Positions 18,351-27,099 of a stretch of 64,000 bases of DNA are shown here, in pieces. The stretch comes from UBA5078 sp033721235 (GTDB lineage: Bacteria > Pseudomonadota > Gammaproteobacteria > Pseudomonadales > Pseudohongiellaceae). The notes under the pieces are model-generated. The model did no database searches and was not told the DNA's origin. It worked only from the letters and a program-made list of their open reading frames with translations. Each line of letters starts with the position of its first letter. Position 1 is the stretch's first letter. The stretch is taken from NCBI GenBank assembly GCA_033721235.1, contig JAWWAY010000011.1, positions 1-64,000 of the forward strand. Reading direction: 5' to 3'. Made by a program: the position numbers and the translations under genes.

Positions 18351-18545
18351 CTACTGCTCGTCTATAAATATCGTCTCTATAGGCGTTTTAAACAAGCGGG
18401 CAATCTTAAATGCCAACGGCAAACTAGGGTCGTATTTGCCAGTCTCGATGGCATTGACTGTTTGACGCGACACATCCAGTTTTTGCGCCAAAGCTGCTTG
18501 CGACCAATCGTTCTGAGCTCGTAGCACTTTTAGTTGGTTCTTCAT
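18351..18545 (-). CDS. XRE-family transcriptional regulator
   Basis: A 64-residue single-domain helix-turn-helix protein (MKNQLKVLRAQNDWSQAALA, then KLDVSRQTVNAIETGKYDPS). Small proteins of this YozG-like type repress their own operon. The ATG at 18545 overlaps the stop of the upstream membrane protein gene (ATGA), which fixes the start. The pair probably form a regulator plus membrane partner unit. Inverted GTAAA/TTTAC sites near the operon promoter are candidate operators. Confidence 0.88.
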   Translation of the reverse strand: MKNQLKVLRAQNDWSQAALAQKLDVSRQTVNAIETGKYDPSLPLAFKIARLFKTPIETIFIDEQ

Positions 18546-18979
18546 CGATACTTCCACTTCAAATAGACTTGCGCCGCAGACCAAACAACTGCCATAAGGA
18601 CTATGATGTTCTCTGCAGACAGCTCCTCCATACCCCCTGCGACAAAAGTGGTAGAGCAGAGCCCTACAAAGATTGTAACGCCAAACGTAATTGACATGCT
18701 CTCAAACTGAATCCTACGCACCAGTTCATCAGCCGTGCTTACAAAGCGGTAGTACGACTTAATGGCAAACAAGCCAAGCAGTACTGGCGTAAGCAACAAG
18801 GGCCAATAGAGTAGCGATGGCAGCACTTCTGACCTTAGGAAAAACCCGCAAAATACTACAGATATCGCCCATAACAAGGTCCATAGAGCAAAGCTAATCT
18901 CCTGTTTTAAAGTCCGTTTGCCAAAGTGGAGATAGCTGCACCCTTCCTCATGTTCTTCTATATTTTGTTCTTCCAGCAT
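18542..18979 (-). CDS. Membrane protein paired with an XRE regulator
   Basis: A 145-residue protein with an acidic N-terminus and four predicted membrane segments (FALWTLLWAISVVFCGFFL, LLYWPLLLTPVLLGLFAI, SITFGVTIFVGLCSTTFVAG, IIVLMAVVWSAAQVYL). Between the second and third is a conserved-looking STADELVRRIQFE segment seen in small membrane proteins that travel with XRE regulators. Function unknown. It is the first gene of a two-gene operon and overlaps the regulator by four bases. Confidence 0.75.
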   Translation of the reverse strand: MLEEQNIEEHEEGCSYLHFGKRTLKQEISFALWTLLWAISVVFCGFFLRSEVLPSLLYWPLLLTPVLLGLFAIKSYYRFVSTADELVRRIQFESMSITFGVTIFVGLCSTTFVAGGMEELSAENIIVLMAVVWSAAQVYLKWKYR

Positions 18980-19003
18980 GATGTAAAGCCCTCTTGATTA
19001 AAA

Positions 19004-19066
19004 GTAAAGTGTCTTTTACAACAAGCAGAGTAAGTCGTTAACTACACACTGTCAAGTACACTTTAC
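19004..19066 (-). promoter_or_regulatory. Promoter and candidate XRE operators
   Basis: On the minus strand TTGACA (19055-19050), 17 bases, then TACTCT (19032-19027) form a good sigma-70 promoter for the 18979 operon. A near-palindrome with arms GTAAA/TTTAC lies downstream (19004-19019) and a related GTAAAGTGTAC lies just upstream of the -35 (19056-19066). Repeats on both sides of a promoter suggest autoregulation by the XRE protein. Confidence 0.55.
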
Positions 19067-19116
19067 AAATATGCGCTTACATTTGTGCAATCAAACAAAA
19101 TATTTATACGGCAGTG

Positions 19117-19174
19117 TTGACTTAATCCACAAAGGTGTTAATTTATTAACACTATGTTAATAAATTAACACCTT
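19117..19174 (+). promoter_or_regulatory. Promoter and perfect 19-bp inverted repeat upstream of blaI
   Basis: A perfect 19-bp inverted repeat (19132-19150 and 19156-19174, spacer ACTAT) lies 23 bases before the repressor ATG. Each arm also contains a near-palindrome GTTAAT..ATTAAC. TTGACT at 19117 can serve as -35, with an AT-rich -10 inside the left arm, so repressor binding would block the promoter. Confidence 0.7.
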
Positions 19175-19197
19175 GTTTATCTATTAGGAACCAGAGC

Positions 19198-19596
19198 ATG
19201 ACGCGCCCAGACAAACTAAGTAGAAGAGAAAGGCAGATAATGGATGTCCTCTATCAAATGCAATGCGCTAGCGCAAAGCAGGTAATGGCAAATATTGACG
19301 ACGCGCCTAGCTATTCTTCAGTGCGTACCCTACTCGGCAAAATGGTGGAGAAGGGCCATATTGCTTACAAAGAAGACGGCCCCAAATATGTTTACTATCC
19401 ACTAGTTGAAAAAACCAAGGCGTCTCAATCGGCGCTGAGCAATGTGGTAAAGACTTTCTTTGAAGACTCCCCTTATTTAGCGGTCAACACGCTGCTCGAC
19501 ATGGACAGCCGAAATCTCTCGACTGACGAGCTCGATCAACTCGATGAACTTATCCAGACAATGCGAAAAGCCAATGATCCCAGTCGCGACTCATAA
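19198..19596 (+). CDS. blaI: BlaI/MecI/CopY-family repressor
   Basis: A 132-residue winged-helix repressor: RRERQIMDVLYQM, then APSYSSVRTLLGKMVEKGHI (recognition helix and wing), with an acidic C-terminal dimerisation helix (DELDQLDELIQTMRKAN). BlaI proteins bind inverted repeats as dimers and are inactivated when the partner M56 protease signals. The M56 gene follows 21 bases later. The perfect inverted repeat just upstream is the obvious operator. No beta-lactamase gene is nearby, so the regulon is unknown; in many gammaproteobacteria such pairs do not control beta-lactamases. Confidence 0.92.
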   Translation: MTRPDKLSRRERQIMDVLYQMQCASAKQVMANIDDAPSYSSVRTLLGKMVEKGHIAYKEDGPKYVYYPLVEKTKASQSALSNVVKTFFEDSPYLAVNTLLDMDSRNLSTDELDQLDELIQTMRKANDPSRDS

Positions 19597-19617
19597 TAAC
19601 TAACATAGGGCTTAGCC

Positions 19618-20988
19618 ATGGATTCAAACATAATATATGACGCCTTCAACTCACTAAGCGACAGTAGCAGTGTTGCTTGGTCCCTAGACGCCTTTATTAA
19701 ATCGACAATTATTCTAGGCGTGTTTACCCTAAGCAAGGCTGCACTTAGAAAGCATATCAGTTTTCAAACACAGTACTTGCTTAGCTTTCTTGCATTTATG
19801 TCCCTTGCTGTACTGCCTTTTTCGCAGGTATTCGTAGACCCATTCTTTGTGACTAATGGCAAAACATCGTCCATATTTGAGCTCAATGCCTTTGCCGATA
19901 ATAGCGCGCTCGTCAGCGATAACAATTGGAAACCCTTTGTCCTTGGAATCTATTTTGTCCCTATTGTGCTATTACTAACTTACCTATCGAGCGCGCTGCT
20001 ACAGCTGCATAAACTGAAGAAAAAACTACGCCCTTGTACAGACGTCAATTCCCACAAAGTTTTAGCGAAGCTTCAATCCCAAGCGGGCTTAAGCAGAAAA
20101 GTAAGGCTTTATACCTCTCATAATCTTGAGACCCCCATCTCATTTGGCCTCCTCTCTCCTGCCATCGTGCTACCAGTGAGCTCGTCCAACTGGCATCAAA
20201 AAACACTAGACAATGTCCTGCTTCATGAACTCACTCATATTCGAAGATTAGATTGGATTGCCCTCTTCATTGTCTATGTCATCGCCTGCGTTTATTGGAT
20301 GAATCCGATGACATGGATCATGCTGAAGAAATTTCGCATCGACACAGAAAGCGCCTGTGACGAGTCGGTATTAATGAGCGGGCAAGACTCTGGCAATTAC
20401 GCAGAAAGCCTACTCACTATTGCCCGCGAAACTCTACGTTCTACAAAAAGAATAAGGCCCCACTGGGCCTCCCAGGCAGCACTAGAAAGAAGCACCTTGA
20501 AAAACCGTGTCATACAAATAATGGAGCATCCAACAATGAAAAAAAATAATTACAAATCAAACGCACGAAAAGCCACAGCAAGCGCGATACTATGCACCGC
20601 AGCCCTATTAACGGCATTAGCTTCCTCAGTACTAGTGTCGGCTCAGAGTAACGATGCGCAGTCCAACAAGAGACTGGATATAATTCCCTTGAACCAAATA
20701 ACGCCGCTGTATCCGAGCAGCGCAGCTAATGAAAAGATAGAAGGCTGGGTACACGTAAGTTTTACAGTGCTCAACAATGGTGATGTAGACACTGACAGTG
20801 TAAAAGTGATGGACGCTGAACCCGCCGGTATTTTCGACTCATCGGCTATTGCGGCTGCGCGTCAATTTAAGTTCTCTAAGCCAACGATAGACATGGTTCC
20901 CGTTTCCGTGCCTAACGTTCAATACGTCTTTCGATACCATCTAGCGCAGGATTCTAAGCCCGATATTCGTCAGCCAAGCTTTAGATAA
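19618..20988 (+). CDS. BlaR1-like M56 metallopeptidase with TonB C-terminal domain
   Basis: A 456-residue integral membrane protein with membrane segments in the first 130 residues and after the active site. The zinc motif HELTH is at 203-207, with the third-ligand region ESACDES downstream, as in M56 peptidases. After another hydrophobic segment (ATASAILCTAALLTALASSVLV) comes a periplasmic TonB-type domain (TPLYPSSAANEKIEGWVHVSF) instead of the penicillin-binding sensor of true BlaR1. It probably senses an envelope signal and relieves repression by the BlaI partner. The ligand is unknown. Confidence 0.88.
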   Translation: MDSNIIYDAFNSLSDSSSVAWSLDAFIKSTIILGVFTLSKAALRKHISFQTQYLLSFLAFMSLAVLPFSQVFVDPFFVTNGKTSSIFELNAFADNSALVSDNNWKPFVLGIYFVPIVLLLTYLSSALLQLHKLKKKLRPCTDVNSHKVLAKLQSQAGLSRKVRLYTSHNLETPISFGLLSPAIVLPVSSSNWHQKTLDNVLLHELTHIRRLDWIALFIVYVIACVYWMNPMTWIMLKKFRIDTESACDESVLMSGQDSGNYAESLLTIARETLRSTKRIRPHWASQAALERSTLKNRVIQIMEHPTMKKNNYKSNARKATASAILCTAALLTALASSVLVSAQSNDAQSNKRLDIIPLNQITPLYPSSAANEKIEGWVHVSFTVLNNGDVDTDSVKVMDAEPAGIFDSSAIAAARQFKFSKPTIDMVPVSVPNVQYVFRYHLAQDSKPDIRQPSFR

Positions 20989-21003
20989 AAATGGCGCCGA
21001 AAG

Positions 21004-21042
21004 CCAAAGAGACGAGCCTGATTCTAAAGCTCCTCTCTTTGG
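21004..21042 (+). terminator. Intrinsic terminator after the blaI-blaR1 operon
   Basis: A 14-pair stem with one mismatch (CCAAAGAGACGAGC against GCTCCTCTCTTTGG) and an 11-base loop, followed by TTTC. It lies 16 bases after the M56 gene stop. Confidence 0.65.
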
Positions 21043-21077
21043 TTTCAACAATATTGCGAGTAACAACAAATAGGCGC

Positions 21078-21668
21078 CTAGCCTTCCTGTCTTACTGCTG
21101 CAAACTCCTCTAGAGGCGCGCCTTCACCTTTTTCCAGAATCTGCATATTGTTCCCAGAAACGAAAATTCGATAGGGCACCCCATCACGTGGGTGTGATAA
21201 ACCACATTCACCGTTCTCGTCTGTTAATGTCGTACTAAGCAAGACGCCAGTAGCCGGCTCCCAAGTATAGGTCCCTGTCTCAATGCCACCATTTGGGCAG
21301 GCGTCATCGTCGAGTTCGGGCTCATGGTCAATAATATAGGTGCCATCCGAGTTTAGGGTGATTACGGTATCTGAACCTGGAAAGCCCCAAACCCCTACAA
21401 TATCATCCTCACTTACGTTTACTGAATCGCCAATACCCGAGGGAGCTGTGAAGTCGGTGATGGAGTCGAAGTCCGCTACAAACGTCAGGGTTTCTGGATT
21501 TGTCAGGCTCAGGGTGGCGTAGAATGTGCCATCGCCAATTACCAAATGCGGTAAAATAAGTTTGCCGGTTTCGGCATCAAAATATGCATCTGTCTTGCCT
21601 GCAAAACTTTGACTTGCCGCAACTGCGCAAGCCCCTGTGACTATCAACTGAGCAAGTAGTCTTTTCAT
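21078..21668 (-). CDS. Exported protein of unknown function
   Basis: A 196-residue protein with a signal peptide (MKRLLAQLIVTGACAVAASQ, cleavage after SFA). The mature part begins GKTDAYFDAETGKLILPHL. It then has DIVGVWGFPGSDTVITLNSD and GTYTWEPATGVLL, the strand pattern of small lipocalin-like domains that evaluate 'IVGVW..' repeats. Two Cys are in CPNGG and CGLSH. No enzymatic motif. It is divergent from the esterase at 21906. Confidence 0.68.
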   Translation of the reverse strand: MKRLLAQLIVTGACAVAASQSFAGKTDAYFDAETGKLILPHLVIGDGTFYATLSLTNPETLTFVADFDSITDFTAPSGIGDSVNVSEDDIVGVWGFPGSDTVITLNSDGTYIIDHEPELDDDACPNGGIETGTYTWEPATGVLLSTTLTDENGECGLSHPRDGVPYRIFVSGNNMQILEKGEGAPLEEFAAVRQEG

Positions 21669-21905
21669 TTTTGAACCCTCCGTTGTTTAAGTTAGTCATT
21701 CTATGGATTAATAATATGCCTGTAAGAGCATAGCGGATTTTAGGACGCCAAGAAAAGCGACCTCTTGAAGCCGTAAGAGCCCCATACATCTGCGGATGCA
21801 GCCCTCAAATAACTAGACTGCATACGCTGGGCTCTATTTTACTTGTACTGTTTTAAAAGCGACTCCTATAATGCGGACTCGAATTCTCGCTACTATGGAG
21901 CAGCC

Positions 21906-22736
21906 ATGCAATTTCAAAAACACTATAAACTGATTCTAACAGCTGCAGTTCTGCTGCTTGCCAGTTGCGCCAGCAACGTGATTAAGCCCGTCCCAGCAGA
22001 CATTAAATTGGGAGACATCACCTCGCGCAGCTACTTCTTCACTGAAGCTGACATGGACATGACTTACGCTATGTACGTGCCAAGCAGCTACGATGGCACC
22101 TCGGAGTACCCACTTTTGGTCCTACTTCACGGCCTTACAAGTAACCCCAACGCGGTAATCGGCTACGATGGAATTGTAGATCAAGCTGAACAACGCGGAA
22201 TGATCGTAGTAGCACCTTTCGGCTACAACGAAGGTGGCTGGTATGGAAGCCGCGGCTATACCAATGACTTCGGTATTCCCACGGCCAATATGTTTACTGA
22301 AGGCACGCCCGACAATCTTGGTGAATTGAGCGAGATTGATGTACGCAATGTAATGGCAATTGTGCGCGAGCAATTCAAAATCGATGACGATCGCACTTAC
22401 CTGATGGGGCACTCCATGGGCGGTGCTGGTACGCTTCACCTAGGCATCAAGTATAGTGATGAATGGGCGGCTATTGCGCAAATGTCCCCTGCCGTCTTTA
22501 ACGGCCCTACAGGCCCACTCGAAAACCTAAAAGACGTACCCGTCATGACGGTCCAAGGCGACAAAGACGAGCTAGTGCCAGTGAATATGGTACGCGCTCT
22601 GGTTCAGCAGTTTGAAGATGCGGGCCTAAACAGCGAATACATTGAAATTCCAGACGGTGACCATGTACAAGTAATCGCGCGAAACGCTGACATGATCGCT
22701 CAGGTGTTTGAGTTCCTCACTACCTACACTAGGTAG
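21906..22736 (+). CDS. Lipoprotein alpha/beta-hydrolase (esterase, PHB-depolymerase-like)
   Basis: A 276-residue protein from ATG 21906, with GGAG six bases upstream. The lipobox L18-A-S-C21 predicts an outer-membrane or periplasmic lipoprotein. The hydrolase fold shows an oxyanion LLHGLTS segment, nucleophile elbow GHSMGGAG, a late Asp (VQGDKDELVP) and the catalytic His in DGDHVQVIAR. The closest families are feruloyl-esterase and PHB-depolymerase-like peptidase S9/esterase D proteins. Substrate unknown. It stands alone, followed by a hairpin. Confidence 0.88.
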   Translation: MQFQKHYKLILTAAVLLLASCASNVIKPVPADIKLGDITSRSYFFTEADMDMTYAMYVPSSYDGTSEYPLLVLLHGLTSNPNAVIGYDGIVDQAEQRGMIVVAPFGYNEGGWYGSRGYTNDFGIPTANMFTEGTPDNLGELSEIDVRNVMAIVREQFKIDDDRTYLMGHSMGGAGTLHLGIKYSDEWAAIAQMSPAVFNGPTGPLENLKDVPVMTVQGDKDELVPVNMVRALVQQFEDAGLNSEYIEIPDGDHVQVIARNADMIAQVFEFLTTYTR

Positions 22737-22761
22737 CCTCAAGAAGCAGCGTAAACCGAAT

Positions 22762-22788
22762 AATCGGCTCTTGCATCAGGAGCCGATT
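22762..22788 (+). terminator. Hairpin after the esterase gene
   Basis: A perfect 9-bp stem AATCGGCTC/GAGCCGATT with a 9-base loop lies 25 bases after the stop. No T run follows (ACCTCCCCC), so it is a weak terminator candidate. Confidence 0.5.
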
Positions 22789-23089
22789 ACCTCCCCCTTA
22801 ATATCCCCAACACAATAGACCTCACAACGGGTAAACCTTCACAGCACTCCCTGCTTAAAAACCGGCTAATCGTAGTAATTACGGGGCTCTCAGCTATACG
22901 CGCTAACCCGCTACAAGCCTCCAGGTGGAGCCAACTCAACCTTATTAGAGTTGACGCTCAATGGCAGCCTAAGTAAGCTTCACCTCCTGATACTTATATA
23001 TTGTTACGAACTTGGCGGGACAAATTGATCCAAAAGCTCAGGTTTCAGCGTAACGACAGATTTAACTCCAATCACCAGAGAACTCTTCA
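22789..23089. other. Intergenic region before pycA, no gene supported
   Basis: About 300 bases with stop codons in all frames at short intervals. It must carry the pycA promoter. A TATATT at 22997 could be a -10, but no matching -35 at proper spacing was found. Confidence 0.5.
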
Positions 23090-24508
23090 GTGCTAAAAAA
23101 AGTCTTAATAGCAAACCGCGGCGAGATAGCTGTAAGGATTGCCCGCGCATGCCGAGAACTGGGCGTACGCTCTGTCGCGATCTACACAGAGGCGGATCGC
23201 TACTCCCTGCATGTTAAAAAAGCAGACGAAGCCTATTCTGTGGGTGAGGATCCGCTACAAGGCTACCTCAACCCGCATAAGCTGGTTAACCTCGCCATAG
23301 AGACGGGATGTGACGGCCTTCACCCAGGCTACGGCTTCCTATCCGAAAACGCCGAATTAGCCGAGATTTGCGAACGCAGAGGTGTCAAATTTATAGGCCC
23401 TGCGGCCAGAGTCATCAGCTCCATGGGCGACAAGACCGAAGCGCGTCGTAGCGCCGAGAGAGCCGGCGTTCCCTGTACGCCAGGCACTAACGACAATCTT
23501 AAAGATGTTAAAGAAGCCCTGAGCGTAGCGGAGGACATAGGCTACCCAGTGATGCTTAAGGCCACCTCGGGTGGCGGCGGCCGCGGTATACGCCGCTGTA
23601 ACGACCCTAAAGAGCTAGAACAGAACTATCAACGCGTCATTTCCGAGGCCACTAAGGCCTTCGGTAGCGCCGATGTGTTCATGGAAAAATGTATTGTCGA
23701 GCCCCGTCATATCGAAGTTCAGGTGCTGGCCGACTCTCATGGCAATACAGTGCATTTATTCGAGCGAGACTGCTCCATTCAACGCCGCAATCAGAAGCTG
23801 ATCGAGTTAGCACCCTCCCCTCAACTTAATGATGAACAGCGACACTATATTGGTGAGCTAGCGGTAAAACTGGCTAAAGAAGTAAATTACGAGAACGCCG
23901 GCACAGTAGAGTTTCTGCTTGATAGCGACGGCAGCTTCTATTTCATGGAGATGAACACTCGGGTTCAGGTCGAGCACACCATTACCGAGGAGATTACCGG
24001 CATCGATATTGTGCGCGAGCAAATTCGCATAGCCTCCGGTTTACCGCTCAGTGTCGAACAAGACACCATTACCTACACAGGCTTTGCTGCCCAGTTTCGT
24101 ATCAATGCGGAAGACCCCAAGAACGGCTTCTTACCAAGCTTTGGTCGCATATCACGATACTATTCGCCGGGTGGCCCAGGCGTGAGAACAGATGCCGCTA
24201 TCTACACCGGTTATACCATTCCGCCTCACTACGACTCCATGTGCGCCAAGCTCGTTGTTTGGTCTCGTAACTGGGAGGAGTTGATCCAACGCTCATTGCG
24301 AGCGCTGTCAGACATGCAGATTTATGGCATTCAGACGACCAAGCAATACTACAAAGAAATACTGAATCACCCCGATTTCCAATCGGGCAACTTCAATACG
24401 AGTTTCGTCGAAACTCACCCAGAGTTAACCCGGTATTCAACTAAACGACGCCCAGAGTTCTTGGCCACAGCCATTGCCGCTGCCATCGCGGCGCAATCAG
24501 GAATTTAA
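23090..24508 (+). CDS. pycA: Pyruvate carboxylase subunit A (biotin carboxylase)
   Basis: A 472-residue ATP-grasp biotin carboxylase. Visible are the N-terminal LIANRGEIAVRIARACRELG, the glycine-rich ATP loop KATSGGGGRGIR, the ERDCSIQRRNQKLIE segment and the catalytic FMEMNTRVQVEHTITEE. It carboxylates biotin on the partner subunit using ATP and bicarbonate. The start is GTG. It could be mistaken for AccC, but the adjacent carboxyltransferase-biotin subunit points to two-subunit pyruvate carboxylase as in pseudomonads. The C-terminus ends in an Ala-rich tail (ATAIAAAIAAQ) unusual for AccC. Confidence 0.9.
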   Translation: MLKKVLIANRGEIAVRIARACRELGVRSVAIYTEADRYSLHVKKADEAYSVGEDPLQGYLNPHKLVNLAIETGCDGLHPGYGFLSENAELAEICERRGVKFIGPAARVISSMGDKTEARRSAERAGVPCTPGTNDNLKDVKEALSVAEDIGYPVMLKATSGGGGRGIRRCNDPKELEQNYQRVISEATKAFGSADVFMEKCIVEPRHIEVQVLADSHGNTVHLFERDCSIQRRNQKLIELAPSPQLNDEQRHYIGELAVKLAKEVNYENAGTVEFLLDSDGSFYFMEMNTRVQVEHTITEEITGIDIVREQIRIASGLPLSVEQDTITYTGFAAQFRINAEDPKNGFLPSFGRISRYYSPGGPGVRTDAAIYTGYTIPPHYDSMCAKLVVWSRNWEELIQRSLRALSDMQIYGIQTTKQYYKEILNHPDFQSGNFNTSFVETHPELTRYSTKRRPEFLATAIAAAIAAQSGI

Positions 24509-24542
24509 AAGCGGCCCGACCGCTCTAAAGACGGAGTAAGAA

Positions 24543-26345
24543 ATGAGTAAGAAGGTTCACTTAAGCGAACTAGTACTAAGAGACGGCAACCAGTCGTTGA
24601 TTGCAACGCGTATGCGTATCGACGATATGCTGCCGATCTGTGAAGACTTAGACAAAGCAGGTTATTGGTCTATTGAAGTTTGGGGCGGAGCGACTTTTGA
24701 CTCCTGCGTCCGCTTCTTGAAAGAAGACCCTTGGGAGCGCCTGCGCACTTTACGCAAGGCACTCCCTAATAGCCGTTTGCAAATGCTGCTTCGTGGCCAA
24801 AACCTATTAGGCTACCGTCACTACCCCGATGATGTGGTCGAAGCGTTCGTTGCTAAGGCCGCCGAGAACGGCATCGATGTGTTCCGTATTTTCGATGCAC
24901 TAAACGATGTCCGTAACTTAGAGACAGCCATTGCCGCGACCGTAAAAGCAGGTAAGCATGCACAAGGCACACTGTGCTACACAGCAAGCCCTGTGCATAC
25001 CGTGGAAGGCTTTGTAGAGCAAGCCAAGCAAATGGCTAGCATGGGCTGTCATAGCATCGCCATTAAAGACATGGCGGGCTTATTAACACCCGAGGTCACA
25101 TTCGAGCTAGTCACGGCGCTTAAAAAAGAAATTGATCTGCCCCTATTCCTACACTCTCACTACACCTCTGGCATGGCCTCCATGTGCCAGCTTAAGGCGG
25201 TGGAAGCAGGCATCGACCATATCGATACAGCGATCTCGGCCTTCGCCGGTGGCACCAGCCATCCGCCAACAGAAACGATGAAAGCGGTGCTGGAAGCTGC
25301 GGGCTATGACACCGGGCTAGACGCACAAGTACTGGAAAAAATAGCCGCTCACTTTCGCGAAGTGCGCCGCAAGTATCACCAGTTTGAAAGCGAATATAAC
25401 GGCGTTGATACGCAGGTTCTGCTTAGCCAAGTACCAGGCGGCATGATGTCCAACCTCGCCAATCAGCTTAAGGAGCAAGGCGCATTGGATCGCATTCAGG
25501 AAGTATTCGAAGAGATTCCACGCGTTCGCAAGGATCTAGGCTATCCACCACTGGTGACGCCTAGTTCGCAAATTGTGGGCACACAAGCCGTACTGAATGT
25601 TATCTCCGGCAAGCGCTACGAAACTATCACCAATGAAGTTAAACGCTACTTGCAAGGACACTACGGCGCAGCACCCGCCCCAGTCGATGAGAAATTACGT
25701 AGCCGCGCCATTGGCAAAGAAGAAGTCGTTGAATGCCGCCCTGCAGACTTATTACAACCGGAGCTGGAAGCATTGCGCGCCAAGATCGGCGACGATGCTA
25801 AGAGTGATGAAGACGTGCTGACCTATGCCATGTTCCCAGACGTGGGCATGAGCTACTTGCAGAACCGCAATAATGGCACGCTTAAACCGGAAGTGCTGCT
25901 ACCTCCTGATGCGACAGCAAACTCAGCGAGCGTTGCCCACGAGTTCAAAGTGATGGTACACGGCGAAACCTATGATATTCACGTGACAGGTGTGAGCCCA
26001 TCGGGCGAAAGCGAACGCCGTTTCTACATGACCGTCGACGGCGAGCCCGAAGAAGTCATTCTGGAGTCCACTGGCGATGCCGATAAAGCAGCAAGTGCTA
26101 ACAAGCCTGGGCGCCGACCTCGTGCAACAGCACCAGGCCATGTGACAACCACTATGCCTGGCAATGTAGTAGAGGTTCTGGTTGAGGAAGGACAATCAGT
26201 ACAAGCCGGCGACCCAGTGATGATTATCGAAGCCATGAAAATGGAAACCGAAGTCAAAGCGCCAGTTGCAGGAAAAGTCGCAAGCGTTCTAGTGCAAAAG
26301 GGTGATCGCATCACTCCAACTGAAATGCTGGTGGACATTCAGTAA
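24543..26345 (+). CDS. pycB: Pyruvate carboxylase subunit B (carboxyltransferase plus biotin carrier)
   Basis: A 600-residue protein. The N-terminal HMGL-like carboxyltransferase barrel has LRDGNQSLIATRM, LLRGQNLLGYRHY and HSHYTSGMA; the PYC_OADA domain follows, and a C-terminal biotinyl domain has the EAMKMETEV motif with biotinylated K566. An Ala/Pro linker (ATAPGHVTTTMPGNVVEV) precedes the biotinyl domain. With pycA it converts pyruvate to oxaloacetate for anaplerosis. The same architecture occurs in the alpha subunit of the sodium-pumping oxaloacetate decarboxylase, but no beta or gamma membrane subunits are present here, which favours pyruvate carboxylase. GGAGTAAG serves as ribosome site. 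Confidence 0.92.
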   Translation: MSKKVHLSELVLRDGNQSLIATRMRIDDMLPICEDLDKAGYWSIEVWGGATFDSCVRFLKEDPWERLRTLRKALPNSRLQMLLRGQNLLGYRHYPDDVVEAFVAKAAENGIDVFRIFDALNDVRNLETAIAATVKAGKHAQGTLCYTASPVHTVEGFVEQAKQMASMGCHSIAIKDMAGLLTPEVTFELVTALKKEIDLPLFLHSHYTSGMASMCQLKAVEAGIDHIDTAISAFAGGTSHPPTETMKAVLEAAGYDTGLDAQVLEKIAAHFREVRRKYHQFESEYNGVDTQVLLSQVPGGMMSNLANQLKEQGALDRIQEVFEEIPRVRKDLGYPPLVTPSSQIVGTQAVLNVISGKRYETITNEVKRYLQGHYGAAPAPVDEKLRSRAIGKEEVVECRPADLLQPELEALRAKIGDDAKSDEDVLTYAMFPDVGMSYLQNRNNGTLKPEVLLPPDATANSASVAHEFKVMVHGETYDIHVTGVSPSGESERRFYMTVDGEPEEVILESTGDADKAASANKPGRRPRATAPGHVTTTMPGNVVEVLVEEGQSVQAGDPVMIIEAMKMETEVKAPVAGKVASVLVQKGDRITPTEMLVDIQ

Positions 26346-26352
26346 CTCTAAA

Positions 26353-26380
26353 CTGGGGTCAGGTTTAAACCTGACCCCAG
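26353..26380. repeat. GGGGTC/GACCCC palindrome, 28 bp
   Basis: A perfect 14+14 palindrome begins seven bases after the pycB stop. It is the first of the GGGGTC...GACCCC family copies in this window and could also act as a terminator for both converging genes, although it lacks a T run. Confidence 0.8.
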
Positions 26381-26388
26381 CTATTTAA

Positions 26389-27099
26389 TTACTTCTTACT
26401 CTTTCTCGCATCGCGCACGCTATAGCTATTCCCTTCCCCTCGTTTTATCTCAAATAGATCTATTGCTTTGAGCAAGCTGCTGAGGTTTTTGAAGCCATAG
26501 TTACGGGGATCGAACGAAGTTCTATTAGAAATGTTAGCTCCTACAGGCCCAAGAGCTGCCCAGCCATCTTCATCCTCAGTCGCCTCAATAGCCTGACGCA
26601 ATAACGCAACCAGCTTATTATTCGACTTAAGACTTTTCTTATCTGTACTTACTGCCTTTTCTCCTGCGGCCTTTTTATCTAGGAACAGAAACTTTGAACA
26701 GGCATTAACGAATGGTGAAGGCGTTTTACGCTCACCAAAACCAAGGACAACTTTTCCCTCAGCCAATGCACGCGTCACCATTGGGGTAAAGTCACTATCA
26801 GAGGAGACAAAACACATCACATCAATATCTTTGGTATACATAACATCCATAGCATCGATAACCAGCGCAATATCGGAGGCGTTCTTACCTTTCGTTAGAT
26901 CGTACTGCTGAATGGGTTGAATGGCGTACTCATGAAGCAGATCCTCCCAACTCTTTAAGGTAGGAGATTTCCAGTTACCATAAGCCTTGCGAATTGTTAC
27001 TACTCCATATTTCGCAACCTCGCTCAGCACATCTTCAAATCTACTAGCAGGCGCGTTATCAGCATCAATAAATAGAGCAATCTTCTGAGTAACTTCCAT
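26389..27099 (-). CDS. NYN-domain ribonuclease-like protein with C-terminal OST-HTH/LOTUS domain
   Basis: A 236-residue protein. The NYN (PIN-like) domain spans about 1-145, with acidic residues typical of the metal site: FIDADNAP, GKNASDIALVIDAMD and VSSDSDFTPMV. A Lys-rich linker leads to a LOTUS/OST-HTH RNA-binding domain (about 165-225: LVALLRQAIEATEDEDGWAA, FKNLSSLLKAIDLFEI). LabA/YaiE-type NYN-LOTUS proteins are thought to act on RNA, but their targets are mostly unknown. It stands alone and faces pycB across the palindrome. Confidence 0.88.
   Translation of the reverse strand: MEVTQKIALFIDADNAPASRFEDVLSEVAKYGVVTIRKAYGNWKSPTLKSWEDLLHEYAIQPIQQYDLTKGKNASDIALVIDAMDVMYTKDIDVMCFVSSDSDFTPMVTRALAEGKVVLGFGERKTPSPFVNACSKFLFLDKKAAGEKAVSTDKKSLKSNNKLVALLRQAIEATEDEDGWAALGPVGANISNRTSFDPRNYGFKNLSSLLKAIDLFEIKRGEGNSYSVRDARKSKK

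Noticed and set aside
19198..20988. A beta-lactam resistance locus
   Set aside because: No beta-lactamase or penicillin-binding gene is near, and the M56 protein has a TonB-type domain instead of a penicillin sensor.
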